A stretch of DNA of 64,000 nt from Microlunatus antarcticus (GCF_014193425.1 NZ_JACHZG010000001.1:1550001-1614000); one strand, 5' to 3'; positions 1-9,022 are shown, counted from the stretch's first letter. Notes: generated by a model not told the origin, from the letters alone. Numbers and translations: made by a program.

Positions 1-1304
1 CGCACCCGGTGCGCAACGCGGCCGAGGCCGAGCAGGCCGGCGTCCTGATGATGTTCCAGGAGCCGCTGATCATCGACGACTTCACCGTCGGCGAGAACGT
101 CTGGCTCTACAAGCTCCGCGAGGGCCGCGACATCCGCCCCTGGGCGACGAAGGTCGACGCCAACAGCGACGAGACGCGGCAGGTGCTGGCGAAGGTCGGC
201 CTCGGCGGTCTGCGCACCAGCCAGCTCGCGCGCGACCTGGGTCCCGGTCAGCGGCAGATGCTGTCGCTGAGCCGCGCCGAGGTGACGACGCACAAGATCA
301 TGATCCTGGACGAGACCACGGCCTCGACCAGCGAGGAGCACTTCAACGACATCCTCGACCTGGTCAAGCGGGAGCGCGAGGCCGGGACGCACATCATGTT
401 CGTCAGCCACCGGCTGAACGAGGTCTTCGCGATGTCGGACCGGATCGCGGTGCTGCGCAACGGCCTGCTCGTCGACGTCCTCAAGACCTCCGAGACCAAC
501 CCGGACGAGATCGCCACGCTGATGATCGGTCAGGCCCTCAAGGCCCTCGACCGCCCCAAGCCCGCCCAGACCGAGGGCAAGCAGCCCCTGGTCTCGGTCC
601 GTGACCTGCACGGCGGCACGGCCGCGGGAGTGTCGTTCGACGTCTTCCCGGGCGAGGTCGTGGGCCTGTACGGGCTCGTCGGCAGCGGTCGGTCGTCCGT
701 CGGGCGCACGATCACCGGGCAGAAGAAGGCCGCGAGCGGCACGATCGAGATCCGCGGCGAGCAGGTCCAGCTCAACTCGCCCGGTGCCGCGCTCGAGAAG
801 TCCGTGGTCTACCTGACCGAGGACCGTCGCCTCGAGGGCTTCGTGAAGGACTTCGACAACGGCGAGAACATGAGCCTCGTCGTCCTCCCCAAGTGGTCGA
901 AGGGCGGCGTCATCGACTCCAAGAAGGAGCGTAGCCGGGTCCGGGAGCTCATCAGCGAGTTCCAGGTCAAGGGCGGGCCGAAGACGTACACGAGCTCGTT
1001 GTCGGGTGGCAACCAGCAGAAGGTCGTCATCGCCAAGTGGCTCGAGTCCGACCCCGACTTCGTCGTGCTGGACGAGCCGACCAAGGGCATCGACGTCGGC
1101 GCCCGCGCCAACATCTACGAGATCATCCACAGCGTGGCGGCCCGCGACAAGGGCGTCCTGGTGATCTCCAGCGAGGCCGAGGAGCTGCTCTCGCTCTGCC
1201 ACCGCATCCTCGTGATGCGCAACGGCCAGATCGTCGCGGAGTTCGACCCGGCCGAGGCGGACACCGACGACCTCATCCGCACCGCCCTCACGCACCAGGA
1301 CTGA
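1..1304 (+). CDS. Sugar ABC transporter ATP-binding protein, RbsA/CUT2 type (5' end outside window)
   Basis: ATPase of a ribose-type importer, energising the permease encoded next. The reading frame is already open at the window edge, so the first Walker A motif is missing. What remains is the end of the first ATPase domain (LGPGQRQ in place of LSGGQ, Walker B ending ILDETTAS) and a complete second domain with GLVGSGRSS, LSGGNQQK and VVLDEPTKGIDVG. The two-domain layout with LSGGNQQK in the second half is typical of RbsA/XylG/MglA proteins. The first signature is degenerate and the usual DEPT is DETT. Substrate is unknown. Permease and binding lipoprotein follow at 1399 and 2447, forming one operon. 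Confidence 0.95.
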   Translation, partial: HPVRNAAEAEQAGVLMMFQEPLIIDDFTVGENVWLYKLREGRDIRPWATKVDANSDETRQVLAKVGLGGLRTSQLARDLGPGQRQMLSLSRAEVTTHKIMILDETTASTSEEHFNDILDLVKREREAGTHIMFVSHRLNEVFAMSDRIAVLRNGLLVDVLKTSETNPDEIATLMIGQALKALDRPKPAQTEGKQPLVSVRDLHGGTAAGVSFDVFPGEVVGLYGLVGSGRSSVGRTITGQKKAASGTIEIRGEQVQLNSPGAALEKSVVYLTEDRRLEGFVKDFDNGENMSLVVLPKWSKGGVIDSKKERSRVRELISEFQVKGGPKTYTSSLSGGNQQKVVIAKWLESDPDFVVLDEPTKGIDVGARANIYEIIHSVAARDKGVLVISSEAEELLSLCHRILVMRNGQIVAEFDPAEADTDDLIRTALTHQD

Positions 1305-1398
1305 CCACGCCGGACCGGTCGTCCCCTCGCGGACGACCCCGGCCGTACGACCCACGGCTCGACCCGCACCTGCTTCACCGACGAAGGAGTCTTCACAG

Positions 1399-2418
1399 AT
1401 GACCGCCACGGCAACAGCCCCGGCCCCGGCAGCCCCGCCGGAGGCCCGCCAGGGGAGCCCGGTGCTCGACTGGCTCAAGAGCCAGTACGCCCTCTACATC
1501 CTGGTCGCGCTGCTGCTGGTGGCGACCATCACCCGCGGCTCGATCTTCTGGGGCGGCACCAACCTCACCAACCTGCTGCTGCAGATGTCGATCATCGGCG
1601 TGGTCACCCTCGCCGAGCTGATCGTCGTCCTCACGGGCGGCATCGACATCAGCGTGGGCTCCGCCCTCGGCCTCGCCGCGGTCATCGCGGCCGGCCTCTT
1701 CGGCGGTCCCTCGGTCTTCCTCGGCCTCGTCGTCGCCATCATCATCGGCGGCATCGTCGGCGCGGTGAACGGCTGGCTGGTCGCCTTCCGCGGTCTCGAG
1801 CCCTTCATCGTCACCCTGGGCATGCTGGCCCTCGCCCGGGGCCTCGTCTACGCGTACGGCAACGGGATCCCGATCAACCCGACCGCGGCCTCGAGCTACG
1901 CCACGCTGGGCCAGACCACGATCATCGGCATCCCGCTGCTGGCGATCATCTGGCTGGTCATGGTGGCGCTGATCGCCTTCCTGCTCTACCGCACTGTCTG
2001 GGGCCGTCGCGTCTACGCCATCGGCAGCAACATCGAGGCCGCCCGCAGCTCGGGCATCCCGGTCAAGACCACCCTCTGGTCGGTCTACATCCTCGCGGGC
2101 CTGCTCGTCGGGCTCGGCGGCTGGATGTTCCTCGGCCGCTTCGCCAGCGGCACCTCGACCGCCGGCAACCTGCTGGAGCTCGAGGCCATCGCCGCGGTCG
2201 TCATCGGCGGGGCCCGCCTCTCCGGCGGCTACGGCAAGGTGTTCGGCGCCGTCGTCGGAACGATCATCTTCGCCGTCATCGCCAACCTGCTGTCGCTGCT
2301 GAACGTCTCGACGTTCCTCCAGGACGCCTTCCGCGGCGCCCTGATCCTGGTCGCCGTCACGCTCGCCACCATCCAGTTCAGCCGCAAGCGCCGGACCACC
2401 GCGCCGGCGGCGAAGTGA
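1399..2418 (+). CDS. Sugar ABC transporter permease, RbsC type
   Basis: A 339-aa integral membrane protein of the branched-chain/ribose permease family. After a short Ala/Pro-rich cytoplasmic start there are about eight to ten hydrophobic segments. The motif VVLTGGIDISVGS near residue 75 and the stretch EAARSSGIPVKTTLW near residue 214 are characteristic of RbsC proteins. A GAAGGAG ribosome site precedes the ATG. It lies between the ATPase and the binding protein, so it is the membrane channel of this CUT2 importer. The sugar cannot be inferred from sequence. Confidence 0.95.
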   Translation: MTATATAPAPAAPPEARQGSPVLDWLKSQYALYILVALLLVATITRGSIFWGGTNLTNLLLQMSIIGVVTLAELIVVLTGGIDISVGSALGLAAVIAAGLFGGPSVFLGLVVAIIIGGIVGAVNGWLVAFRGLEPFIVTLGMLALARGLVYAYGNGIPINPTAASSYATLGQTTIIGIPLLAIIWLVMVALIAFLLYRTVWGRRVYAIGSNIEAARSSGIPVKTTLWSVYILAGLLVGLGGWMFLGRFASGTSTAGNLLELEAIAAVVIGGARLSGGYGKVFGAVVGTIIFAVIANLLSLLNVSTFLQDAFRGALILVAVTLATIQFSRKRRTTAPAAK

Positions 2419-2446
2419 GCCCGGCCGGAACCGGCAGGAGGACCCC

Positions 2447-3508
2447 ATGAGAACCACGCTCAAGTCCCGCACCCTCCGGTCGCGGGCGGTTCGCGCCGCC
2501 GCCGTCGCCAGCGGCGGCGCCCTGATGGTCGCCATGAGCGCCTGCGGCCAGATCTACCCGTCGTCGACGCCCGCACAGGGACCCGCCGGCGGGGTGCAGC
2601 CCGACGTGTCGAAGGTCGTCATCGGCTTCGCCCAGCAGCAGCTGCAGGCGCCGTACTTCGCCGCCATGCAGGTGCAGTCCGAGGACATCGCCAAGCAGAA
2701 GGGCTTCAAGCTGCTCTTCCAGGCGGCGAACAAGGATCCCGCGATCCAGCTCAACCAGATGCAGGCGATGATGGCGCAGGGCGCGAACGTCCTGGTCGTC
2801 AACGCCACGAGCGTCAAGGGCCAGAAGGAGATGATGACCCAGGTTGCCTCCAAGATCCCCGTGATCTACATCGACACGGGTGTCCCCGGCACCGGGACCA
2901 CGAGCGTCTCCTCCGACAACCTGACCATCGGGCGGGAGTCCGGCAAGCTCACGGCCAAGCGGTTCCTGGGCCTGGGCAAGAAGTCGATCAAGATGGTCAT
3001 CCTCACCGGCCCGGCGACCGACGAGTTCGTCGGCCCGAACCGGCGGCAGGGCTTCCTCGACGGGCTCAAGGAGGGTGGCCTGGCGTACGAGATCAAGGGC
3101 GAGCAGTCCGGTGACTACGCCCAGGACAAGGGGCAGGTCGCCGCGGAGAACATGCTCGCGGCCAACCCGGACACCGACCTCGTGCTCGGCCTGAACGACT
3201 CGATGGCCCTCGGCGGCTACAACGTCGTCAACGGCCAGGAGAAGTACAAGAACGTGTACGTCGCGGCGTCGGCCGACGGGCAGAAGGAGGCGTTGGCCCT
3301 CATCAAGTCCGGGGGCTGCGACGGCCGCTACATCTCCACCGGCCTGAACTCGCCGTCGCTCGCCGCCGAGCAGGCGCTGGGGATCGCGGTCGACATCGCC
3401 ACGGGGGCGAAGAAGCCGTCCGACTTCCCGGCGGAGTCCTTCACGAAGGCGGTCGGGATCGGCTGCGACAACATCGACGAGTACTACGACCCGAAATCTA
3501 TCTTCTGA
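2447..3508 (+). CDS. Sugar-binding lipoprotein, RbsB-like (periplasmic binding protein type 1)
   Basis: A 353-aa extracytoplasmic solute receptor. The N-terminus has an Arg/Lys-rich start, a hydrophobic stretch and a lipobox ending MSAC, so it is probably a lipoprotein. The rest is a type-1 sugar-binding fold: a start like VVIGFAQQQLQAPYF, then VLVVNATSVKG, and NRRQGFLDGLKEGG near residue 200, as in RbsB/XylF proteins. GGAGG precedes the ATG. Third gene of the CUT2 operon. Its 3' end overlaps the convergent gene at 3498 by 11 bases. Confidence 0.95.
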   Translation: MRTTLKSRTLRSRAVRAAAVASGGALMVAMSACGQIYPSSTPAQGPAGGVQPDVSKVVIGFAQQQLQAPYFAAMQVQSEDIAKQKGFKLLFQAANKDPAIQLNQMQAMMAQGANVLVVNATSVKGQKEMMTQVASKIPVIYIDTGVPGTGTTSVSSDNLTIGRESGKLTAKRFLGLGKKSIKMVILTGPATDEFVGPNRRQGFLDGLKEGGLAYEIKGEQSGDYAQDKGQVAAENMLAANPDTDLVLGLNDSMALGGYNVVNGQEKYKNVYVAASADGQKEALALIKSGGCDGRYISTGLNSPSLAAEQALGIAVDIATGAKKPSDFPAESFTKAVGIGCDNIDEYYDPKSIF

Positions 3509-3917
3509 CGGTCGCCCTCACGAAGGCCAGGATCCGGCGCACCACGTCCAGCGGACGGGTGCGCCGGTCTGGTTCCCGGCCCAGCAGGTCGAGCGCGAGG
3601 ACGCGGACCCGCTCCTGCAGGTCGTCGTTCTCGACGTCCCACTCCTCGTAGGACCGTCCCGGCACCCGCGCCACGTCGAGCGTCGTCGACAGGATGACGA
3701 CCCGGTCGGCGGAGTGCAGCGAGCGCACGCTCAGCCGCTCCTCGTGGGCGGGGTCGAGCCCCATCATCACCAGCATCTGGTCGGCCCGCCCGCCCGGGTC
3801 GGGCAGCTGGGCGCCGGCCGTGCTGATCTCGATGCGGTCCCCGACCAGCCGGCGCAGCAGCGTCTCGGCGATCTGGGTCGAGCTCGCGTCGTCGCCGACG
3901 AAGAGCACCTTCGGCAC
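3498..3917 (-). CDS. ArsC/low-molecular-weight phosphatase-like protein lacking the catalytic Cys and Arg
   Basis: A 139-aa protein with the layout of arsenate reductase/LMW tyrosine phosphatase folds: a first strand KVLFV, a helix like IAETLLRRL, a middle strand SADRVVILST, then GRSYEEWDV and a C-terminal helix. The catalytic loop, normally C-x5-R after the first strand, reads G8-DDASS-T14, so both nucleophile Cys and Arg are gone. It is probably not an active phosphatase or reductase and may be a binding or regulatory descendant. The GTG start at 3917 is chosen because GGAGGTGG lies 6 bases upstream; a second GTG is at 3920. It follows the arabinofuranosidase genes on the same strand after a 74-base gap holding a hairpin-like repeat. 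The frame is intact, which argues against a pseudogene. Confidence 0.75.
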   Translation of the reverse strand: MPKVLFVGDDASSTQIAETLLRRLVGDRIEISTAGAQLPDPGGRADQMLVMMGLDPAHEERLSVRSLHSADRVVILSTTLDVARVPGRSYEEWDVENDDLQERVRVLALDLLGREPDRRTRPLDVVRRILAFVRATVRR

Positions 3918-3953
3918 CACGGGCCACCTCCACGGACGCTGACCTTTGCGAGG

Positions 3954-3973
3954 CCCTTCGACAAGCTCAGGGA
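3954..3973. repeat. Short palindromic intergenic repeat, possible terminator
   Basis: CCCTTCGACAAGCTCAGGGA sits in the gap between the second arabinofuranosidase gene and the ArsC-like gene. CCCT and AGGG can pair around an inner imperfect stem. Sequences of this kind are, to my knowledge, a common dispersed intergenic repeat in high-GC bacteria. Only one copy was noticed here, so repeat status is from general knowledge and not shown in the window. Confidence 0.4.
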
Positions 3974-3991
3974 GCGTCGACGGGCCCGACC

Positions 3992-5560
3992 CTAGTGGCT
4001 GGACGGCGTGCGGTACCAGCCGCGGGGTGTCGCGTGCCAGGCTGCGCCGTCCGTGGGGCGGAGGCCGACCTCGCCCGCGCCGTGCGCGAGGGGGAGGTCG
4101 ACGTGCACCACGGTCAGCGAGTGCGGCGGGAGCGACGTCCGACCCGCGTGGACGCCGACGGTCACGGGGCGGGGGACGACCGTCCCCGGGTGGTCCACGT
4201 CGTTGTACGCGTCGGCCGACGGGCCGTCGAGCACGGTCGCGTCGTACGCGCCGTCCAGGACGTGACCGCCGAGGCGGACGTCGCAGGCGACCGCCGCCGT
4301 GGGGTCGCGGTTGACCAGCACGAGCGAGAGGCGGGTGCCGGCCTCGTCGACCGTGGCCAGGTGGTCGATCACCGGCACGTCGGCGCCCGTGAGTCCGTCC
4401 GCGAGCGCGGTGCTGGCCAGCACCCGCCCGCCCAGCAGGTGCGCGTACATCGCCAGCACGTGGAAGGTCGTCCGGCGCACCAGACCGGTGGGGTGGACGT
4501 AGAGGGGGCCGCGGGTGTTGACCGTGGGCGCGATGTTGGCCATCTTGACCACGTCGCCGTGGCGCAGGCAGGCGTTGAGGAAGCTCGCCGAGAAGAGCGC
4601 GTCGGCCATCGTGTAGGTGCTGTTGACGTCGTTGAGGTCGCGCGCGGCGATCAGCTCGGGGCGGTCGCCGTCCGGGTGGTGCCAGCCCCGCAGGTTCCAC
4701 TCGTCGAAGGCGATGCCGACCCGCTCGGCCAGGCCGGCGGCGCCGAGGATGTCGCGGGTGCGCTCGATGTCGGACTGCGGGCCGAGCGAGCGGCCGACCG
4801 CGGTGAGGTAGTCCGACGGCGCCTCCACCAGGTTGAGGACGTCCCAGTAGCCGTGGATCGAGATCAGGTCGAGGTTCGACCCGGCCGCGGTCAGCAGCGG
4901 CAGGGTCCAGCCGAGGTCGGCGCGCGCGGCGGTCAGCAGGGACACGTCCTCGTCCACGTGGCGGATCATCTTGGCTGACTCCCGGACGAGGCTGGCCCAC
5001 TCGGCCGGGGTCTTGGCCCCCATCTCCCAGTCGCCGTAGTTCTCGTTGCCGATGCTCCAGAAGCGCACGTCGAAGGGGTCGGGCGAGCCGTGCTCGGCGC
5101 GGAGGTCGGCCCAGCGGCCGCTGCCGGCGGGCAGGTTGCAGTACTCGACCCAGTCGCTCATCTCCTTCGCCGTGCCCGTCCCGGCGTTGGTGCAGACGTA
5201 CGGCTCGGCCCCGATCGCCCGGCACCAGGCGACGAACTCGGCGGTGCCGAAGGTGTTGGGGTCGGTCACCCGCCAGGCGAGGTCGTAGTGCGGCCGGCGG
5301 TCCGGCCCGACGCCGTCGAGCCAGTGGTAGCTCGAGACGAAGCAGCCGCCCGGCCACCGCACGACCGGTGGCGCGAGCTCGCGGAGCGCCTCGACGACGT
5401 CGGCCCGGAAGCCCTGCTCGTCGCTGAGCGGCGAGCCGGGGGAGAAGATGCCGCCGTAGACCTGGCGGTGGAAGTGCTCGACGAAGTGGCCGAACACCTC
5501 CCGCGCGTAGGTCGTGGGCGGTGCGTCCAGGCTGACGTCGACCGAGGCGACCGCGGTCAT
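3992..5560 (-). CDS. Alpha-L-arabinofuranosidase, GH51-like (second copy)
   Basis: A 522-aa glycosidase predicted to remove arabinofuranosyl residues from oligosaccharides. A (beta/alpha)8 barrel starts near residue 15 with GHFVEHFHRQVYGGI. The acid/base Glu lies in SIGNENYGDW near residue 170 and the nucleophile Glu in IAFDEWN near 287. A C-terminal beta domain completes the GH51 layout. No signal peptide, so it is cytoplasmic and acts on imported oligosaccharides. The ATG overlaps the stop of the upstream paralog in an ATGA, implying translational coupling. It is clearly diverged from that paralog, so linkage preference may differ. Confidence 0.9.
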   Translation of the reverse strand: MTAVASVDVSLDAPPTTYAREVFGHFVEHFHRQVYGGIFSPGSPLSDEQGFRADVVEALRELAPPVVRWPGGCFVSSYHWLDGVGPDRRPHYDLAWRVTDPNTFGTAEFVAWCRAIGAEPYVCTNAGTGTAKEMSDWVEYCNLPAGSGRWADLRAEHGSPDPFDVRFWSIGNENYGDWEMGAKTPAEWASLVRESAKMIRHVDEDVSLLTAARADLGWTLPLLTAAGSNLDLISIHGYWDVLNLVEAPSDYLTAVGRSLGPQSDIERTRDILGAAGLAERVGIAFDEWNLRGWHHPDGDRPELIAARDLNDVNSTYTMADALFSASFLNACLRHGDVVKMANIAPTVNTRGPLYVHPTGLVRRTTFHVLAMYAHLLGGRVLASTALADGLTGADVPVIDHLATVDEAGTRLSLVLVNRDPTAAVACDVRLGGHVLDGAYDATVLDGPSADAYNDVDHPGTVVPRPVTVGVHAGRTSLPPHSLTVVHVDLPLAHGAGEVGLRPTDGAAWHATPRGWYRTPSSH

Positions 5561-7068
5561 CCGAGCGCGACGGCCGTCCAGGACACGCGCGGCAGCTCGA
5601 CGGTCAGGCGGCCGTCGGTCACCTTCGCGGTCGGGTTCGGCGCCACCCCGACCCGCTCCCGGTCGGCGAGCGTGTTGGCCGCGTAGATGTCGTCGTCGGC
5701 CAGCGTGTGGGTCTCCAGCACGTCGACGGCCCCGAGGTGGCTGACGTCGACCGTGACCGTGGTCGACGCGTCCAGCGAGCGGTTGACGAGGAAGATCGCC
5801 GCCCGGCCGGTGCTCGGGTCGTGCGTGGCGACGGCGTCGACCAGCGGGACCTCGCCGTACGCCTTCGTCTCGTACGTGTCGGAGGTCAGCCGGACCTCGA
5901 GCGCGTTGCCGACGGCGAGGCGCGACGTGATCGCGAACGGGAAGAACGTCGTCTGGCGCCAGGCCGGGCCGCCGGGCTCCGTCATGATCGGGGCGATGAC
6001 GTTGACCAGCTGGGCCAGCGACGCGGCGGTCACCCGGTCGGCGTGCTTGAGCAGCGAGATCAGCAGGTTGCCGACGACGACCGCGTCGATGACCGAGTAC
6101 GCGTCCTCGAGCAGCCGCGGCGCGGTCGGCCAGCGCTCGATGTCGGTGATCTGCTCCTCGGCGTGGAAGCGGGTGTTGTACCAGACGTTCCACTCGTCGA
6201 AGGAGATGTTGATCCGCTTCGTGCGCCCGAGCTCGGCGCGCACGGTGTCGGCGGTCGCGACGACCGACTCGATGAAGTGGTCCATGTTCGTCGCGCAGGC
6301 GAGGAAGCTCGCGGCGTCGCCGTCGCGCTCCTCGTAGTAGGCGTGGCAGGAGATGTAGTCGACGTCGTCGTACGTGTGGCGCAGGACCGTGTGCTCCCAC
6401 GACCCGAAGGTCGGCATCTGAGCGTTGGAGCTGCCGCACACGACGAGCTCGAGGTCGGGGTCGAGCTGGCGCATGGCCTTGGCCGTCTGCGACGCGATCT
6501 TGCCGTAGTCCTCGGCGTTGCGGTGGCCGAGCTGCCAGGGGCCGTCCATCTCGTTGCCGAGGCACCACATCTTGATGCGGTGCGGGTCGACGCGACCGTT
6601 CTTGATGCGGGCGTCCGAGAGCGCGGTGCCCGAGCGGATGTTCGCGTACTCGAGCACGTCGACGGCCTCCAGCACGCCGCGGGTGCCGAGGTTGACCGCG
6701 TACATCAGCTCGCTGCCGACCTTCTCCAGCCAGCCGGCGAACTCGTCGAGGCCCACCTGGTTGTTCTCCAGCGAGTGCCAGGCCAGGTCGAGGCGGGCGG
6801 GCCGCTCGTCGCGCGGACCGACGGAGTCCTCCCAGCGGAAGCCGGAGACGAAGTTGCCGCCGGGGTAGCGGATGGCCGACACCCCCAGCTCGCGGACGAG
6901 CTCCATGACGTCGGTGCGAAAGCCCTCCGGGTCGGCGCTGGGGTGGCCGGGCTCGTAGATGCCGTCGTAGACGCAGCGGCCGAGGTGCTCCACGAAGGAG
7001 CCGAAGAGGCGTCGGTTCACCTCGCCGACGGTGAAGTGCGGGTCGAGCGTGAGGTCTGCGGAGGGCAT
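5557..7068 (-). CDS. Alpha-L-arabinofuranosidase, GH51 (first copy)
   Basis: A 503-aa GH51 enzyme hydrolysing terminal arabinofuranosyl groups. The barrel begins with FGSFVEHLGRCVYDGIYEPG. The acid/base Glu is in CLGNEMDGPW near residue 170 and the nucleophile Glu in ISFDEWNVWY near residue 291, both in good family context. The C-terminal beta domain ends near ELPRVSWTAVALG. No signal peptide. The length matches bacterial AbfA. AAGGACC lies just before the ATG. It is the fourth gene of the LacI-controlled CUT1 operon, directly after the second permease, which ties the transporter to arabino-oligosaccharide use. Confidence 0.95.
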   Translation of the reverse strand: MPSADLTLDPHFTVGEVNRRLFGSFVEHLGRCVYDGIYEPGHPSADPEGFRTDVMELVRELGVSAIRYPGGNFVSGFRWEDSVGPRDERPARLDLAWHSLENNQVGLDEFAGWLEKVGSELMYAVNLGTRGVLEAVDVLEYANIRSGTALSDARIKNGRVDPHRIKMWCLGNEMDGPWQLGHRNAEDYGKIASQTAKAMRQLDPDLELVVCGSSNAQMPTFGSWEHTVLRHTYDDVDYISCHAYYEERDGDAASFLACATNMDHFIESVVATADTVRAELGRTKRINISFDEWNVWYNTRFHAEEQITDIERWPTAPRLLEDAYSVIDAVVVGNLLISLLKHADRVTAASLAQLVNVIAPIMTEPGGPAWRQTTFFPFAITSRLAVGNALEVRLTSDTYETKAYGEVPLVDAVATHDPSTGRAAIFLVNRSLDASTTVTVDVSHLGAVDVLETHTLADDDIYAANTLADRERVGVAPNPTAKVTDGRLTVELPRVSWTAVALG

Positions 7069-7136
7069 GGCCGGTCCTTCTGGAGGTCGTGGAGGAGCGT
7101 GGGTCGGACGGGGGAGCGGGGGGAGGAGCGGAGCGG

Positions 7137-8069
7137 CTACTTGAGGGCGCCGAGCGAGAGCCCGCCCTGCCAGTACTTCTGCAGGGAGAGGAAGGCGATG
7201 ACGAGCGGGATGACCGAGACCAGCGAGCCGGTGATGATCAGGCCCCACAGGGAGGTGCCGCCGCCGTTGTTGGCCGAGGCCTGGCCCTGCCACAGCCCGA
7301 GCCCGACGGTGATCGGGAACAGCTTGGTGTTGGCCAGCATGGCCAGGGGCAGGAAGTAGTTGTTCCAGGTGCCGACGACCGACAGCAGCAGCACCGTGAC
7401 GACGGCCGGGCGCAGCAGCGGGAAGGCCACCCGCAGGAACGTCATGATCTCGCCGGCCCCGTCGACGCGGGCGGCGTCGAGCAGCTCGTCCGGCACCGCG
7501 TCGGTCGTGTAGACCTGCATCAGGTAGACCCCGAACGGGTTGAGCAGGGACGGCAGGATCACCGCCCAGATGGTGTCGGTCAGGTTGAGGTTGCTGAAGA
7601 GCACGAAGGTCGGGATGACCAGCGCGGTGAGCGGCACCATCACCGAGCCGAGCAGCACGGCGAGCATCACGCGGCGGCCGCCGAAGCGGAACTTGGCGAA
7701 GCCGTAGCCGGCCAGCACCGCGAGCACCGTCGCGCCGACGCCGCCGACGAGCGCGTAGAGCAGCGAGTTGCCGATCCAGCGCAGGTAGATCCCGTCGTTG
7801 TAGGTGACGAGCTCCTTCAGGTTGCTGCCCAGGGCGAACCGGGAGTCGAACCACAGGGCGCCGTGGGCCCCGCCGAACAGCCCCTGCACGTCCTTGGTGC
7901 TGGCCACGAAGAGCCACCAGAGCGGGACGAGGAAGTAGATCACCAGGATCGCCAGGAACAGGTGCGGCAGCAGCGTGCGCTGACGGGGACCCCGGGGGGC
8001 GTCGACCCGGGACTGCGCCGAGGCGGACCGGGACGTACGCCGGGCGGCCGTGGGGACGGTGGTCGTCAT
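7137..8069 (-). CDS. Carbohydrate ABC transporter permease, MalG type
   Basis: A 310-aa CUT1 permease with a cytoplasmic Arg-rich N-terminus and six membrane segments. The EAA loop reads DELLDAARVDGAGEIMTFLRVAFPLLRP, the contact site for the ATPase. The ATG overlaps the stop of the MalF-type gene (ATGA), so the two permeases are made together. No ATPase is encoded nearby. Many actinobacterial CUT1 systems use a shared MsmK-type ATPase, which is the likely partner here. Confidence 0.95.
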   Translation of the reverse strand: MTTTVPTAARRTSRSASAQSRVDAPRGPRQRTLLPHLFLAILVIYFLVPLWWLFVASTKDVQGLFGGAHGALWFDSRFALGSNLKELVTYNDGIYLRWIGNSLLYALVGGVGATVLAVLAGYGFAKFRFGGRRVMLAVLLGSVMVPLTALVIPTFVLFSNLNLTDTIWAVILPSLLNPFGVYLMQVYTTDAVPDELLDAARVDGAGEIMTFLRVAFPLLRPAVVTVLLLSVVGTWNNYFLPLAMLANTKLFPITVGLGLWQGQASANNGGGTSLWGLIITGSLVSVIPLVIAFLSLQKYWQGGLSLGALK

Positions 8070-9022
8070 GAGATGCTCCCGCGCTTGCGAGTGAGGAAGA
8101 GGAAGACGTACACCGCGATGAAGACCACGATGCCCAGCGAGAAGCTGATGGCCGAGGCGTAGTTGAAGTTGGCGTACGCGAAGGCCTGGCTGAAGGCGTA
8201 GATGTTCGGGGTGAAGTCCGGCGTGATGGTGCCGTTGCTCACCAGCCGCAGCGCCTGCGGCTCGGTGAAGAACTGCAGCGTGCCGATCAGGGCGAAGACC
8301 AGGATCAGCAGCAGCGCCGAGGAGATCATCGGCACCTTGACGCGGAACGCGATCTGCCAGGAGCTCGCCCCGTCGATGCGGGCGGCCTCGTAGACGGAGG
8401 CGTCGATCCCGCGCAGCGCGGCGAAGATGATGATCATGTAGTAGCCGGCCCACTGCCAGGTGACGACGTTCATCAGCCCGCCGAACACGTGGTCGGGGTC
8501 GAGCAGGAACGGGGCCTGCGCGCCGACGAGGTCGGCGATCTGCTGCATCGGCCCGAAGGTGGGGCTGTAGAGGAAGCCCCACATCAGGGCGCCGATCACG
8601 GCGGGGATCGCGTACGGCAGGAAGATCATCAGCCGGGCGAAGCGCGAGAAGCGCGTGGTCAGGCCGTCCAGCACGAGGGCCAGCGCGAGCGAGACGAACA
8701 TCTGCACCGGGATGAGCACCAGCGCGAAGCGCACGACGAACCAGACGCCCTTGAGGAACTGCGGGTCGGTGAAGGCGGTCGTGTAGTTCTTCAGCCCGGC
8801 GAAGACGACGCCGGTGGCGAGGCCCTTGCTGTAGAGGCTGAGGTAGAACGCGTAGAGCAGCGGTGCGACCAGGAAGGCGAGGAAGACCACGGCGAAGGGG
8901 AGGACGAAGAGCAGGCCGGTGCGCGAGCGCTTGCGCTCGTTCAGCCCGCGGCGTCCGCGGCCCGCGCGGGGCCGGGTGGTGGAGTCCGGCGACGTCACGT
9001 CGACGGCGGTGGCGTGGGCCAT
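8066..9022 (-). CDS. Carbohydrate ABC transporter permease, MalF type
   Basis: A 318-aa CUT1 permease. An Arg-rich tail precedes the first membrane segment (GLLFVLPFAVVFLAFLVAPL). The EAA loop is ASVYEAARIDGASSWQIAFRVKVPM. AAGGAG precedes the ATG at good spacing. The gene follows the binding lipoprotein and precedes the MalG-type permease, with which it forms the heterodimeric channel. The arabinofuranosidases downstream suggest an arabinose-containing oligosaccharide as cargo; this is inferred from context only. Confidence 0.95.
   Translation of the reverse strand: MAHATAVDVTSPDSTTRPRAGRGRRGLNERKRSRTGLLFVLPFAVVFLAFLVAPLLYAFYLSLYSKGLATGVVFAGLKNYTTAFTDPQFLKGVWFVVRFALVLIPVQMFVSLALALVLDGLTTRFSRFARLMIFLPYAIPAVIGALMWGFLYSPTFGPMQQIADLVGAQAPFLLDPDHVFGGLMNVVTWQWAGYYMIIIFAALRGIDASVYEAARIDGASSWQIAFRVKVPMISSALLLILVFALIGTLQFFTEPQALRLVSNGTITPDFTPNIYAFSQAFAYANFNYASAISFSLGIVVFIAVYVFLFLTRKRGSIS

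Noticed and set aside
3498-3917. Functional arsenate reductase or tyrosine phosphatase
   Set aside because: Neither the nucleophile Cys nor the Arg of the C-x5-R loop is present.
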